This document shows, in pieces, positions 24,301-35,993 of a stretch of 64,000 bases of DNA. The stretch covers positions 19,332,068-19,396,067 of the forward strand of contig OZ005617.1 in the NCBI GenBank assembly GCA_963930655.1. Reading direction: 5' to 3'. The notes under the pieces are model-generated. The model was not told the DNA's origin. It saw only the letters and a list, made by a program, of their open reading frames with translations, and made no database searches. The position numbers and the translations under genes are program-made. The stretch comes from Myrica gale (Eukaryota > Streptophyta > Magnoliopsida > Fagales > Myricaceae). The first letter of the stretch is position 1. Every line of letters starts with the position of its first letter.

Positions 24301-27300
24301 AATATGAATTTTGATCTCTTTTGGTTGGGTTGTCCTAGGTTATTTTCGATTTTTGTTTTTTGTTTTGTGTTTTCCCTACTCCTACTTTAGAGAACATAGT
24401 ATTGCAGACGGTATGCATGCAATGGAATTCATCTGGGTATACAAGATCACTTAAGTTTCTTGTCAAGTATTGCATAATGTCTCCTCAGTTGTTGATCATT
24501 GGCACCATAATCATCTTTATTTCTTATGATTTACGATCTAGTTTCCTCAATTATTCATTTACCTAGGATTAGGCAGTGATCGGTTTTCTTGTAGCCAAGG
24601 TGATTTTCTTTTTTCCGTTATCGGTTGGATTATTCCCTTGAGTTTTAATTCATGTACGCAAATGTATACGTTTTTCATTTCTGTATCTCTGTTGTATCCT
24701 ATTCTTTGGACTTAATCACTCTAAGATTCTATCTGGCTTGGATATGTATGAGATTCCTACCCTTTAGAAGTGCACCCCCCTCAATTACTTAGAGATTGTT
24801 AATGTCACGGTTGTTTCTCTTTCCGTATTTGTTCATTTAGATTTGGGCTTTACAAAGTTCCTTTGTTTAATGCTGTTTTACTTGGTCCATGTATAAGTCT
24901 ATGTTTTGAGGTCTTTTGTAGACCAGTTCTAGAAGTCCATAGTGTTTATGGTGTTTGTGTTGTTTTATTTACTACTTCATTGTTTGAGATAGAGATGCAA
25001 TGAAGTATTCCACAATCTGAATATCACTGAATTGGGCCTGCCTGAATCCCACTATCTCTTTGAGTGTCATTTCATCTTCTTGTTCATTGGTAGAACAGCG
25101 TTGTGGTTGAGGTTTGTAATTGCTCTTACCATGTTGAGCATAGCCATGCTAGTAAGGTGAATGTCCCTTTTTTTCTTCTGTTTTTTTTCTCTCTTTCTTT
25201 CTTTGGCAGTAGGGGCAAATGAAACCTATGGTCGATTCTTTAGTTAAGTAGAAACTCTGGTTTGTCATCAAGAAAGTCTTTAAAGTCCCCTTAGCTTGTC
25301 AAAATAATCATCCTAAGTGCCATTGAAAGACACTTAATATCTGTTTGGCCGCTTTGAAAATATTGTTCTAGTTGCCAGGCTTTTCTTGTAGCAGTCAAGG
25401 AATATTTAATCTGAGCTAAGTAACACATTTGGATTTTGATAGGTCAGTAGGACGGGAGGCATTGTCCTTACTGAGGAATAGGTGGCGGGTTAATTCCCGA
25501 CAACTTGCTGTTTCACCTTTGCCGTAATTGAAAAGTTTCAAGTCATAGTTAGTGTTTAGCTTCTAACTTCATAAAAGTTTCACCTGGCAGGATGAACCTT
25601 GTGACATATGTGGTGGTGTTGCTGATCAACAGATGATAGCTACTTGCTCTATATGCCATACAGCTCGTGAACATGTGTATGAAAATTCTCTTAGGCCCAG
25701 TCATTCGTCTCTCTGTTCTGATATGAATGTCTATAAAACTTATTGCACTTTATTTTCCTCATTTGATGCTGAACAATATCTTCTACTTATGATCAGTCAT
25801 GAAACTTATGATGCATAATTTTTATTCCCCCATTGTAAGTATACCCAATCACTTGAGTTCTAGAAAGCAAGAGGCCTTAAATGAGGTGGTGTTATTCTCT
25901 TCACGTATGGAACTGATAAGCCAGGTCTTTGATGACCCACTTGCAGTGTTTGGACCATAACTTAGTTGAATGGTCCTCTTGTTCTTGTCCTTTTCATCTC
26001 TTGAACCATAATAACCATTGTATCTTGTACTTGTAAGTTCACTGAATCTAATACATTGTATGCTTATGAACTTATTCTTCTCGTTTTTCCTTCCTTTTTT
26101 CTTTCTTCCATTTAGCTCCCATTAAATGGTTGTTCCAAGTTCCATCTAGCAAACAGAGACTCCTATTATTTGTGAACATTTATTTTCTTTCTTTATTTTT
26201 GTTTTTAAGGCATATAAGGTGAAAATCAGAACTATATTGATCCTTGTTTGAATGTGTTCCCCCTTTGCCATTCAGTTATTGCATGCGGGTTTTTTTGTAT
26301 GAGGTTCCAGAATATTGGGTCTGTGAATCATGTATGCCAGGTGGCATAGTTTCCCCCGAAGCTTGTGGGAAGGAAGGCATGACTAGAATTGGGTCATCGG
26401 ATTGCACTAAGAAAGTCTGCCACGACAGTATGAATAAGGCAGGTCTGAGTTTAGGGGGGCTGGCTTATTCTAAAAGGCAAAAGCCTGTTGAAACTGGCAA
26501 AGTGAAGTTCATTTCAACAGAAGAAGCTATTAAGCTATCATCATCAGCAACAAACAAAAGAAGTGGTTCATGGACTTATTCTGGCTTGAGACCTGGTCCA
26601 TCATATTCCATGGCACCATCATCAGAAAGTAACCCAGTTGGATGCAGGATGGCCGCTCCAAATTTGTCTACTTCAACGGTGAATCCAAATCCTGGTCTTG
26701 ATACTTCAGGACTTATGAAGCCTCCTAGGCATGGAGGTGTGCATTCAACGATTAGTAAACAGGCACCTCAAGCATCAAAAAGATTTAAAGGTGATAACTT
26801 TTCATTTCTGAGCATTGAAGCTTTACATTAGTGTTACAGGTTAACAATGTATGCATACGGTATTGATGCAAGTCCAATTAGGGATCATTACTAGTTAGCT
26901 GGTAAAAAAAAAGAATAAAAATGTTCGTGAAAGGGATGCATGGGAAGAACATCTGAGACTCGAAATCTTCTGCCCCGGGGGGGGTGGGGTGGGGGTGGAG
27001 GAGGCAACACATTTTACGCCCTTGTCTTGATTAAAGACTATGTATGGTACTTTTCATCTTAGGGGGGGTCGTTCTTGTGTTCTCTGCCTCAGAACCAAAG
27101 GTTCCTGTCACTTTTACAAAGGGATTTGGTCGCAAGGAGCAACTGGTTGCTGCCCGTATGCCTGACAAAGTAGCTGAAACATTTAAAACCTATGCGGAGA
27201 AGGCTACAAATAAAGCATCGTGTACATCTTCACCATCAAAAAAATGTCTGCCATTTATCAGTAGTACAGGCAAGAGAACATCTTTGATCTATTATTCTGT

Positions 27301-30300
27301 GAAGTTGTTTTTTCATTGTTGAATGAAATATGGGATATCACATAAGAATAGAAGAATGAATTGTCCAAGAGATTCTGACGAGGAATACAAAGTGACTACT
27401 TAATTTCTTACATGACATTGCTTTTGACCGTTTTCCTTTTTGGCCGTAGAAAAAAATCCCTTAGGATGGCAAGTGGAAAATCTAAATTTCAGGTAAATTA
27501 AGGTTAGGGCTTATAACAAAATGGTATTGGTAAAATCCGTTGGGCACTTAAGGTTTACAGATCTAGTTGCTTTTTTGGGAATCAAGTACATAAGATGAGA
27601 AACCAAAGAATCACTACTAGCATCACACTAATCCACTGTTAGGAGTCACCTCCTTGTGAAAGATAGCAATTGTCTCTTCTAGGGTTTGAGAGAAAACTCA
27701 AAACCAACAATAAAACTCTGATAATATCTGGATCATTATTATTACCAGTGTCTTTGCAACCTATATAGGGTTGCCAATGGCATAACCCTCATAACACTCG
27801 TTCGTGTCCCTTGAATAAATCTGGTTTGGACCATTCATTGTAACCTACTATTCACAAAAGACCCCTGAATCTCTATTATTCAATCTACAGATAACAGAAA
27901 AAAGAGAAAAAATAAATAGGACACTGGTATGGAATATGCTTACTGCAGTGCTGTGGATGGTAAGCCTCAGCAAGTTAAGGCTCGGGGTTGGTAAACCTGC
28001 CCCTTCTTGTTTCTTGTATGAAGTTTTAGTGGCTGTTTTCTACAAAACAACAATCTTGACCTTATTATTCCAATGTCAAGCAATCTTTTAGGTGGATCAA
28101 CTGTGCACAACCTACATACTTGAGGTTCTCCCTTTTTGGATGAACTTTTTATTACGTACAAATGAGAAAAAGAAAACAGTACATTTTGCACCTCCAAACA
28201 TGAAAGCTTTTTGCAATGTACTTTCCGAACTTTTGTCCTGTTGCATTCTCAAACCACTAAAGGTTAGCAATGTGCACTCTTCATTAAGATCGTGTCATGC
28301 AACCTATTTCTCATCTAACTGTATTAGTTAGATCTTAGCTAAGAGTGCACATTGCAACTTTGTGGTAGTTCGAGGAGACTATAAAGAAATTGGTAAAAAA
28401 AAAAATGGTACTTTGGGGCTGCAAAACAGAATCTCAGACAAAAAAAGATATTACACATCAAGTAAGTGAAAGTTCTTGTATCTAGGTTATGTTTGTGTTG
28501 TAAAATTTTTGATATTGGGTTTAGTGATGGAATTGGGTTTAGTGAAAAAATGAAGAGAGGTAATTTTTTATATTTTTTGTAGTGAAAAGTTATGATTTGA
28601 TGGGACAGAGAGAGATTATATTGTAGTATTTTATTGTGAGTTGGTGAAAAATTTTGTAAAATTTTTCATGCAAACACAACCCTAGTGCACTTGTTTTGCA
28701 TAAATGTTGTCCTCAAATAGGTTAGCATAGAGAGAGAAGAAATAGAGCTCGCTGGTCGAGATTATTCCCTCTCCATTTGTGCATATTTTAAATAATGGTC
28801 TAGGACCTGGTGGCTAAACTTGAAACTTCAGTGTACTAGGATAATTTTTAGATTTTCTTGTGTTGCTGAAAAAAAAAATATTGTTGCTTTTCTTCCTAGA
28901 AACAAATTTGCAATACTCTTGCTAGTCTCTACTAAAACCAACTGCATTTAAAGAGTATATTAAGTTTTGGATAAAATATCAATTGAACAATTTATAAATA
29001 TCATACTTGGTTCGGTCTTTTCATTCGGTAAGCAATCAATTTCCCCCCTTTTGAATCTAATACTACTGTTGATGTATCTACCATTAATTAATCAGGCACT
29101 TGTTGTGAGTTTCAATTAATGAAGTTTAGCAAGTTTGCAAGCTCACTATGGTGCCAGTGGTTTTCGTGATATACTATCCCCTCTTTTTCCTTTTTAATAA
29201 TAAGGTTAGCAAGCTTGCTATGAAGTCTTCTTAATACTGCTCCCTACAAGTTATGGAAAACAAGTGATGGTACAAGCTTCTGTCAATGAGTACTTACCAG
29301 TTTGATGCTTTTAAGTAGTTTATCTGGGCTATTTTTCCATCTTCGAGTGTGATTGAGTGATTGATGATCTTCATGTCAGGAAAAGGGGTTCTTGTCGCTA
29401 CTGTCAATGAGTACTTACAAGTTTGATGCTTTTAAGTAGTTTATCTGGGCTATTTTTCCATCTTCGAGTGTGATTGAGTGATTGATGATCTTCATGTCAG
29501 GAAAAGGGGTTCTTGTCGCTACTGTCAATGAGTACTTACAAGTTTGATGCTTTTAAGTAGTTTATCTGGGCTATTTTTCCATCTTCGAGTGTGATTGAGT
29601 GATTGATGATCTTCATGTCAGGAAAAGGGGTTCTTGTCGCTACCACAGAGGAGCTTGTTTGTGAGATACCACTGAGGGATGCCCTTATTCCGGACAAAGA
29701 AGTTGAAACTTCTAATACTAAGTTAGAGAAGGCTACCAATAAAGCATCCTGTAAACATTCAGCATCAAGGCCTTGTTTACCCATTGCCAGTTTAGGTACG
29801 AGAATTCTGATTAATGCCTATAATGTTTCTGATAGGAGCTGTTGGGTTCTTTGTATATCGTTATTTCACCATTCGTTGCTGACACAGAAGTCCCTAATAA
29901 TGAAACTTAGAAGTGATGGACTGAACAACTTTTTTCGTAGGGAAAACATACTTTGCATCTCTGAACTATCACTCTTCGTGCAATGTGATACCCTAACCAA
30001 CAACTTTGATTCACTTCATTCTCAAACTACTGTGCATGTTAGTAAGATTTGACAATTAAAATAGATGTACGTTGCATGAATTTAACCAGTCATAACTGAG
30101 GGTATTTATTGGAAGTTTTTAGTAGTTCGAGTATGCGTGTCAAAGTTGGTAATTGGTTAACACAATCCAAAAGGAGATATAATCAAAGATGTAAAGATGA
30201 TATTTAGACCCAAACTTCTTTTTTGTCACAGAAACCGAGAATAGTGATAAGATGAGTTTTTTTAAGAGATTGAAAATGGTTGTACGGTTTGAGAGATGTT

Positions 30301-33300
30301 TGGAGGGAAAATTTTATGAGACTGAAAATTGAAAATGAAGGAATATGTAGACATAACCAAAGTGCAATTCCTCTTTCTTTTTTTTTTCTTTTTCGGTTGC
30401 ATTAGTGGAGACAACTCAAACGGTAATGCGCCAGTTGGGATTTTTGTTCTATGTTTCTAGACACTTTTTTTATAAAGGGGGAAATACATTTTTCATCCAC
30501 GAAGTACCATAAGTTTTGCACTTTGCATCATAAATTACTACGTTTGAGACATTGAACCAATAAACTACCCATCCCTAATACATTGCGCCCTCCATCTGTT
30601 TTTTCTGTCAAATTGGACAAAAATTGAAGTTGACACATGGTAGTAGTTCTCTGGACATATATCCACCCAATATGTGAAATCTGAAGATCAATTGGCAGAT
30701 ATATATCACTAAGGTTGTGTTTGAGTGTTAAAATTTTGGGGAGATTAAAATTTTAGTGTATTGGATTTTATGAAAAAGTGATGAGAGATATGATTTTTAA
30801 TATTTATTATAGTGAAAAGTAATGATGTGATGGAGAGTGAGAGATTATATTGTAATTTTTTATTGTGTTAAAATTTTAGGAAATGTAAAATTTTGAGGAA
30901 CAAACATAGCCTAAGTCTCTTTGTCATACTCGGTTAGAGTATATCGGTTCCAAGTTGGGTTTATGTGACATATATGCTCCAACTTGAGGGGGAGTGTCAA
31001 GGAAAGTAAGACTAGAGTTTTGTTGTTATGAAAAGGATTTGGGGGGTTTTATTGTGCTTGATATTTTCCATAATATACTCCACCGTGTATTGCCTATTTA
31101 TATTGAATGTGTGAGGGAGAAACATCTATCCTTTTCTCCTCTCTTTTCCAGAATCCTAGGTTCTATAACAATAAATAGTATGCCTAATGATCACTATTTC
31201 AGAAGAAAACGGTCTTTTAGCTATGGATGATGTTGCTGGAAGGCAACCAAGGGATCCTTCGATTTCCAAGTCAGTCAAAACTTCTGCTATGAAGATCGAG
31301 GATGTCACAAACAAAGCATCATGCTCATTATCAATGCATGTTTCACCCACTGTCAGTTCAGGCAAGATGATCAACTCCGTTAACTCATAAATTTGAGTGA
31401 TGTTAACTATTGGGCCTTGCTTCTCTGTTCATTGTTATTAGCTATTGAGAACATTTTTGGGATAGGTTTAACAGTCAAGAGGCTGAACAAATCATTTCAC
31501 TTATTTCAGTTACATTTCCTTTGTACACATTAAAATTTAAGTATTATCATTGTTGATGGTCAAAATCAAGTCTTATCAAAGTTTATGAGTAAATTCATGA
31601 ACTGCTGACATTGGAATAGAAATGTCAGGATATCCAGAGATGGTATGATTTAATTACGCAAAATATATCACTTTCTAATCAAAGCAAATCGTAATAACAT
31701 CCTACGATATTGAAATCGTGCTGTAGTTGGGACTGTACTTGGCAATATGACTATTTAGTAATTTCATTTCTTTTACTAATTGCTCTGTGTGCTTCTATAG
31801 ATGTCATGCGAAATGTTGCTGAATGTAAGAATTCTCATGTTGAAGAAAGAGACTTGCTGAATATTCTACCTAAATTCAAGCTACATCGTGATAATCTCCC
31901 TGCTCTACATCCTACTTGGAAGTGGGTAGCCAATCTCTGAATGATTTTGCGTACAGCCTATTCTTTGATGATGTTAGAAGTGACACATGAATATCTGGAA
32001 GTAAAATATTCCATCAGTTTGTTTTGTAGATAATTTCTTAGGATGCCAGGCCAGATTGTTTTCATAATTTGGTCTGGTAGAATGTTTCTTGATGTGCAGG
32101 ACAGATATTTGTGACACTGTAACGTCTAAGTGAGTGCTTTATACAGTGCAAAAGATTTTATATGGCTTTAGATGTTTGCTCAAAGCATGTGCTCTTCTAA
32201 GTGAACTTTCCATTGCTCTCTTGCTCAAAGTTCTTCCTTGGTTATGTTTTTTTTTCTCAGGGGAGGATTTGTTTTACCTGCAACGCCTGCTAAATTCTAT
32301 GGTGGGTTCCAGGCTCAACCTCCTTGCACCGTCAATCGTAAGGCCTTTGAGTTTTCAAAACGAATGCCTCCAGTCCTAAAGGTTAAATTGCTTCCTTGGT
32401 GCCAAATGTGGGGAAATCTATTCCAGAATGATTGTCCGGATCTTAAGGACATTGCTCTATATTTTTTCCCTGCTGATAATATTGAGAGGTTTGTTTGGCA
32501 TCTGATATTTGGGTGACAGATTTTTTTTTTCTTCTTCCTTTTCATTTTCGTATAAGTTCTGATGCTAGTAAAGTTCTTTTAAGCTTATTATCTATTGATT
32601 TGTAGATCCAAAGAGAACATGGCCTGCCTGTTTGAGCTGATGGAGGTCCACGACTCTATGATGAAAAGCTGCATTGATGGTGTGGAGTTGCTGATATTCA
32701 CATCAAAACAGATGCATTTGGACTTGCAGAGTGAGTTTCTGGCTTCCGCTGCACTGGTGTTTCCCACAGTTTCCTATACTTTTTGTTGTAGCTTCATCTT
32801 TCCCAATAGACGAGCATACTGAAGAAAACTCTTTAGGTTCTCTGATTTTGTTTTGATAGAGATTATCATGATTGCTACTGGAAGCACTTTGGACAAGAAT
32901 CTAGGATCATTGAGGGATAATTCTCAAGTTCAAGGTGGCAAGATTTTTGTAACTTGACCGAGGAGAAAGCTAGGGCTAGCAAGTAGTAAAATTATACATT
33001 CTACGCTTTATTAAGAAGAGAGGGGGGGGGGGCAACGGAATTACGTTAAAAGAGCCTTTTTTGTGGTAGATGATCTCAATATTTATGCTCCAAGCCTTTA
33101 TTTGACAAGGAGACAATGAGGAAAATACACAGAGAAAAAGATTGATGTTAAACTGTTAAAAGGGATCTGGACTTGGAAGAGGGGAACGGCTAACATGAAA
33201 TGTTGCTTTCTACTCTACTGACCGTATTTGAGGGATTTCTGTTCACTTAATTAAGATTAAGACCGTGCATATCTCATGTAGAAGAAAGGCCATCACTTTT

Positions 33301-33889
33301 AGGAGAGGCCATGATGGGGATTAGGTTCAAAACTTTCTTCAGAATATCTTTTATTTCTTAGTGGCGAATTTTGTTTAATGTTCATTTATTTCATGATTAT
33401 TTGATTAAAAATATCCACTTTGGGAATGCATAATGTGTCTTTTGTGCTTCCATTGTACTTTAGCCTTGCCTTCAAATGTTTTTCATGAATTACCTTATTT
33501 TCCCGTTTCTTAGGATTCTGCGCTTCGGTATGCGCAATGGCGGTGTGTTTCGGGTTAAATTGCACCTTTTTAATGAATCCTTACTTCTTTTGAAAATAGT
33601 GAAGTACTTGTTGGGAGTCTTTCGGCCTGTTAAGAAGAGTCAGAGTCAGACTCTTGACAAGGTAGATGGGGAACACAATCCCCTAATTTCTCCTTTGGAA
33701 TGTGGAAGTATTGACCACAATGGGATGAATGATATCCAGAACGTTGGAATGGAAATCGATATGGAAGGTGGCAAGAGTGTGGGAAGAGTTGATATGGTTG
33801 TTCCAAGAGATGCATCCAGGAGGGTTCATGAAATCCACATGCAAAGCTCAACAGAAAGGAAGAAGTACCAATCGACCGTACATCTTTGA
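21383..33889 (+). CDS. PHD-finger protein with AIPP2-like C-terminal domain
   Basis: Likely a chromatin reader. AIPP2/PAIPP2 proteins work with a BAH protein and CPL2 in H3K27me3-linked silencing (family knowledge; the exact role here is inferred). Exons: 21383-21412, 25591-25676, 26276-26790, 27093-27269, 29622-29795, 31203-31361, 31801-31921, 32261-32488, 32606-32730, 33600-33889. These sum to 1905 nt, 634 aa, in frame throughout. The PHD finger is complete: C14, C17, C29, C32, H38, C41, C55, C58, ending in VPEYWVCESC. Exons 4-6 are symmetric phase-1 repeats, each with a TNKASC word. The C-terminal domain has KFYGGFQAQPPC, DIALYFFPADNIERS and DGVELLIFTSKQ. Introns after exons 4 and 6 start GCAAGA, not GT. 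Intron 1 is 4.2 kb. Exon 1 and the start of exon 10 are the least certain; exon 1 was chosen because its phase and donor fit. At5g61110/61120-like by position. Confidence 0.82.
22369..22695. repeat. MITE (327 bp) in PHD-gene intron 1
   Basis: The ends GGGGTGTTCGTTTT and AAAACGAACATGCCC are nearly perfect inverted repeats. CTG flanks both sides (22366-22368 and 22696-22698). The interior is AT-rich and non-coding. Confidence 0.65.
28485..28681. repeat. PIF/Harbinger-like MITE (197 bp) in PHD-gene intron 4
   Basis: The ends GGTTATGTTTGTG and CAAACACAACC are flanked by CTA (28482-28484 and 28682-28684). Strongly similar to the copy in PDCB intron 3 (12325-12516), including the first 40 bases and the same target word. 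Confidence 0.75.
29280..29642 (+). repeat. Tandem triplication (3 x 121 bp) spanning a splice acceptor
   Basis: Units 29280-29400, 29401-29521 and 29522-29642 are nearly identical; the one difference I noticed is CCAG/CAAG near the start of unit 1. Each carries the acceptor TTCATGTCAG and the first 21 bases of PHD exon 5 (GAAAAGGGGTTCTTGTCGCTA). Only the third acceptor (AG 29620-29621) leads into the full exon; exons begun at the first two would run into intron sequence. Confidence 0.95.
30713..30911. repeat. PIF/Harbinger-like MITE (199 bp) in PHD-gene intron 5
   Basis: The ends GGTTGTGTTTG and CAAACATAGCC are flanked by TAA (30710-30712 and 30912-30914). The interior matches the family (GTGATGGAGAGTGAGAG, TTATATTGTAATTTTTTATT). 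It abuts the copia remnant. Confidence 0.75.
30918..31170 (+). mobile_element. Ty1/copia retrotransposon 3' remnant (fossil)
   Basis: The end of a copia polyprotein (SKLGLCDIYAPT) is followed by the polypurine tract TTGAGGGGGAG and about 175 bp of 3' LTR starting TGTCAAGG near 30996 and ending near CTATAACA at 31170. Only this 3' end remains; the rest of the element is absent, so it is a broken fossil. It lies in PHD-gene intron 5, about 30 bp before the acceptor of exon 6. Age cannot be judged without a second LTR. Confidence 0.65.
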
Positions 33890-35211
33890 GGTGTATAGTA
33901 GCCATACATCTTTGCGTTGTTACACCTCATGGCTTCGCCTTGCAAGGCTTCCAAAAAACATCTGCAATGTAAATTTTGAAGTAACTTCTCATCCTTATTC
34001 CTTTAGCTATACTATACAGTTGGTCCTACAATGTACATTTTGAAGTACAGTTGTACAGTTCATATATCAAGAGTTTGTTAGATGTCGTTTAGGAATTGAA
34101 ACGACAATCTTTGTGTCTGCTTGTTCAGCTCTAGGAAAATTTTGTCACCTCTGTGACCTCCTTTGCCATTATCACATAGAAAGCTATTTGTGTCCATTTA
34201 TTTGCACTTGGTTCAGGAGTAGTCTTTTGTAGCACTCTAAATTTGCAACGTTGCATGATTACGTTAAGACCTGTCTAAATTCTCTCTTCGACGTTGGTTG
34301 AGATGAAATCAAAACTTGAGAAGAGTTTGACCGGGCCAGACCGGACTGGTCCTGCGTCAGTCGTCGGTCCGGGACGACAACCAGAGGGTTCAGCGCAACT
34401 TATATATTGCAATATGTCCGAGCAATGTGTTGGGGTTCCGGAGAGGTGCGAATCCTCGGAGGCCGTCCTTAACGAGTCTTCAGAATCACAAAGGGGTAAA
34501 GAATTGTGTGCCTTCGAGTGTGTGCGAGATCATCGTTAGTTTTTTGGACGATCGGCTCCAAAGAACATAGTAGAGTATTTTGTATAGGGGTAAAGTCTTA
34601 ATTAGTTCCTTAAGTATGAACAAAAATTAAATTAGTACCCGTTATTTTTAAAACTGCGATATAAGACTCTTAACTTTTGAAACTCATCAATTCAAGCCAT
34701 CTTTTGTAAATTAAGGGCAATACAAAATAGAAGTTTTTGTTTTTTTGGTTAATTATACTTTGCATTCACATGGTTTGAGGTTGGACACTTTACATCTCGT
34801 TTTTTCAATTTTGACACATTTCATCCAAGTAGTTTTGAGTTTCTTCGATTTTCACCTCTCGTTTATTTATCCGTTAAATTGAACGAAAATTTTCAATAAC
34901 TTGTTTTGCACGTGACTCACTTGTTTATTTTGTCTCCGATATTAAAAATTAATTAATTAAACTTTTGCACTCATGTGGTTTGAGAAATCTGACACTTTGA
35001 ATCTCGTTCTTTTATTTTTGAGACATTTTGCACCGCGTGTTCTACATGTGGTTGATTTTTTCGTTCAAAATAGTAGATAAGTTAGAACCACGTGAGTAAA
35101 AATATGTCAAAATTGAAAGAACAAAATGTAATATGTTAAAACCGTCCAAATTAGTAGGTACAAAGTGTAATTAATCAATTTTTTTAAAAAGATAGAGATA
35201 AAATATATTAA

Positions 35212-35410
35212 GGCTGTGTTTGCAATACCAATTATCCCCAACATTTTATCTCTCTCCTAATAAAATACTCCAATATAATCTCTCTCTCTCCCATAAAAAA
35301 ATATAAAAAATTACAAAAATTATAAAAAATTACCTCTCTCTTCACCTTTTCACTAAACCCAATACCAACACATATTCCCATACCCAACATTTTACAACAC
35401 AAACACAACC
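35212..35410. repeat. PIF/Harbinger-like MITE (199 bp) upstream of HDA5
   Basis: The ends GGCTGTGTTTG and CAAACACAACC are flanked by TAA (35209-35211 and 35411-35413). The interior CTAATAAAATACTCC...CTCTTCACCTTTTCAC is the reverse-oriented family sequence. Confidence 0.75.
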
Positions 35411-35782
35411 TAATTTACCTGGCAGGTGTTTTCATTTATTTATGTTATGTCCCAGTTTTCAAATTTACATTTAAATTCGATTAAAAAAATTTCTTTGATT
35501 CGGGTCAGGCAGATAAAATCGAAATTTCGGCCGGTTTAATCATGCCTAACTGGGTCGAAGCGTTTACGCGAAACCGATTACACTAAATCCAAACCCGTTA
35601 AACGTTGCGGCTCGCCGACTCCCTATTACTGGTCAGTAGCATACTGGCCTCTCGTTGTCCTGTCCACTCATGCGGTTCCCCCCGTTGTAGGAAAACGAAG
35701 CCAATAACTTTACGGCGTTACCTGTCAAAAATACGGATTAAAAATATAAAAAAATGAAAAGGAAGAGTCCAAAAGCAAATAA

Positions 35783-35859
35783 CTATATGTTTGTTTAATA
35801 GTTTTTTGAAAAACATTTTTTTTTAATTAAAAAAATGTTTTTCAAAACACAAACAAGCC
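35783..35859. repeat. Short foldback MITE just upstream of HDA5
   Basis: An almost complete palindrome: the left arm CTATATGTTTG...TTTTTTGAAAAACATTTTT mirrors the right arm AAAAATGTTTTTCAAAACAC...CAAACAAGCC, with TTAATTAA at the turn. It contains the ATG at 35835, which is in frame with HDA5. Confidence 0.55.
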
Positions 35860-35931
35860 TATTTCAATTTTCATCAACGAAAAGAACAGTGAAAAAGAGA
35901 CATCTCCCCCCTTCTTTGTTTGATTTGCTTG

Positions 35932-35958
35932 CTCTCTCTCTCTCTCTCTCTCTCTCTC
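35932..35958 (+). repeat. (CT)n tract in HDA5 5' leader
   Basis: 27 bases of CT repeat end 35 bp before the HDA5 start codon. Pyrimidine tracts are common in plant 5' UTRs and core promoters. Confidence 0.85.
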
Positions 35959-35993
35959 GTAGAAGAGTGATCTCTGTCTTGGGGACACTACCT

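Larger units (their letters stand above)
33890..35993. other. Intergenic region between PHD gene and HDA5-like gene
   Basis: It should contain the PHD-gene 3' UTR and the HDA5 promoter and 5' UTR. It also holds a GGTCCGG-rich patch (34320-34390), AT-rich sequence, and two MITEs listed separately. No further gene seen. Confidence 0.45.

Noticed and set aside
27590-27950. Possible LTR-like sequence on the minus strand (TATATAGG box, GAGTTTTCTCTCAAACCC)
   Set aside because: It looks like an LTR leader, but I found no paired LTR, polypurine tract, primer site or clear end, so I do not call it.
33476-33599. Extension of the last PHD exon upstream of 33600 (ILRFGMRNGGVFRVKLHLF)
   Set aside because: Joining there from the preceding exon either breaks the frame or adds residues not expected in the family. 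The acceptor AAAATAG at 33599 gives the expected KYLLGVFRPVKK directly after the conserved segment.
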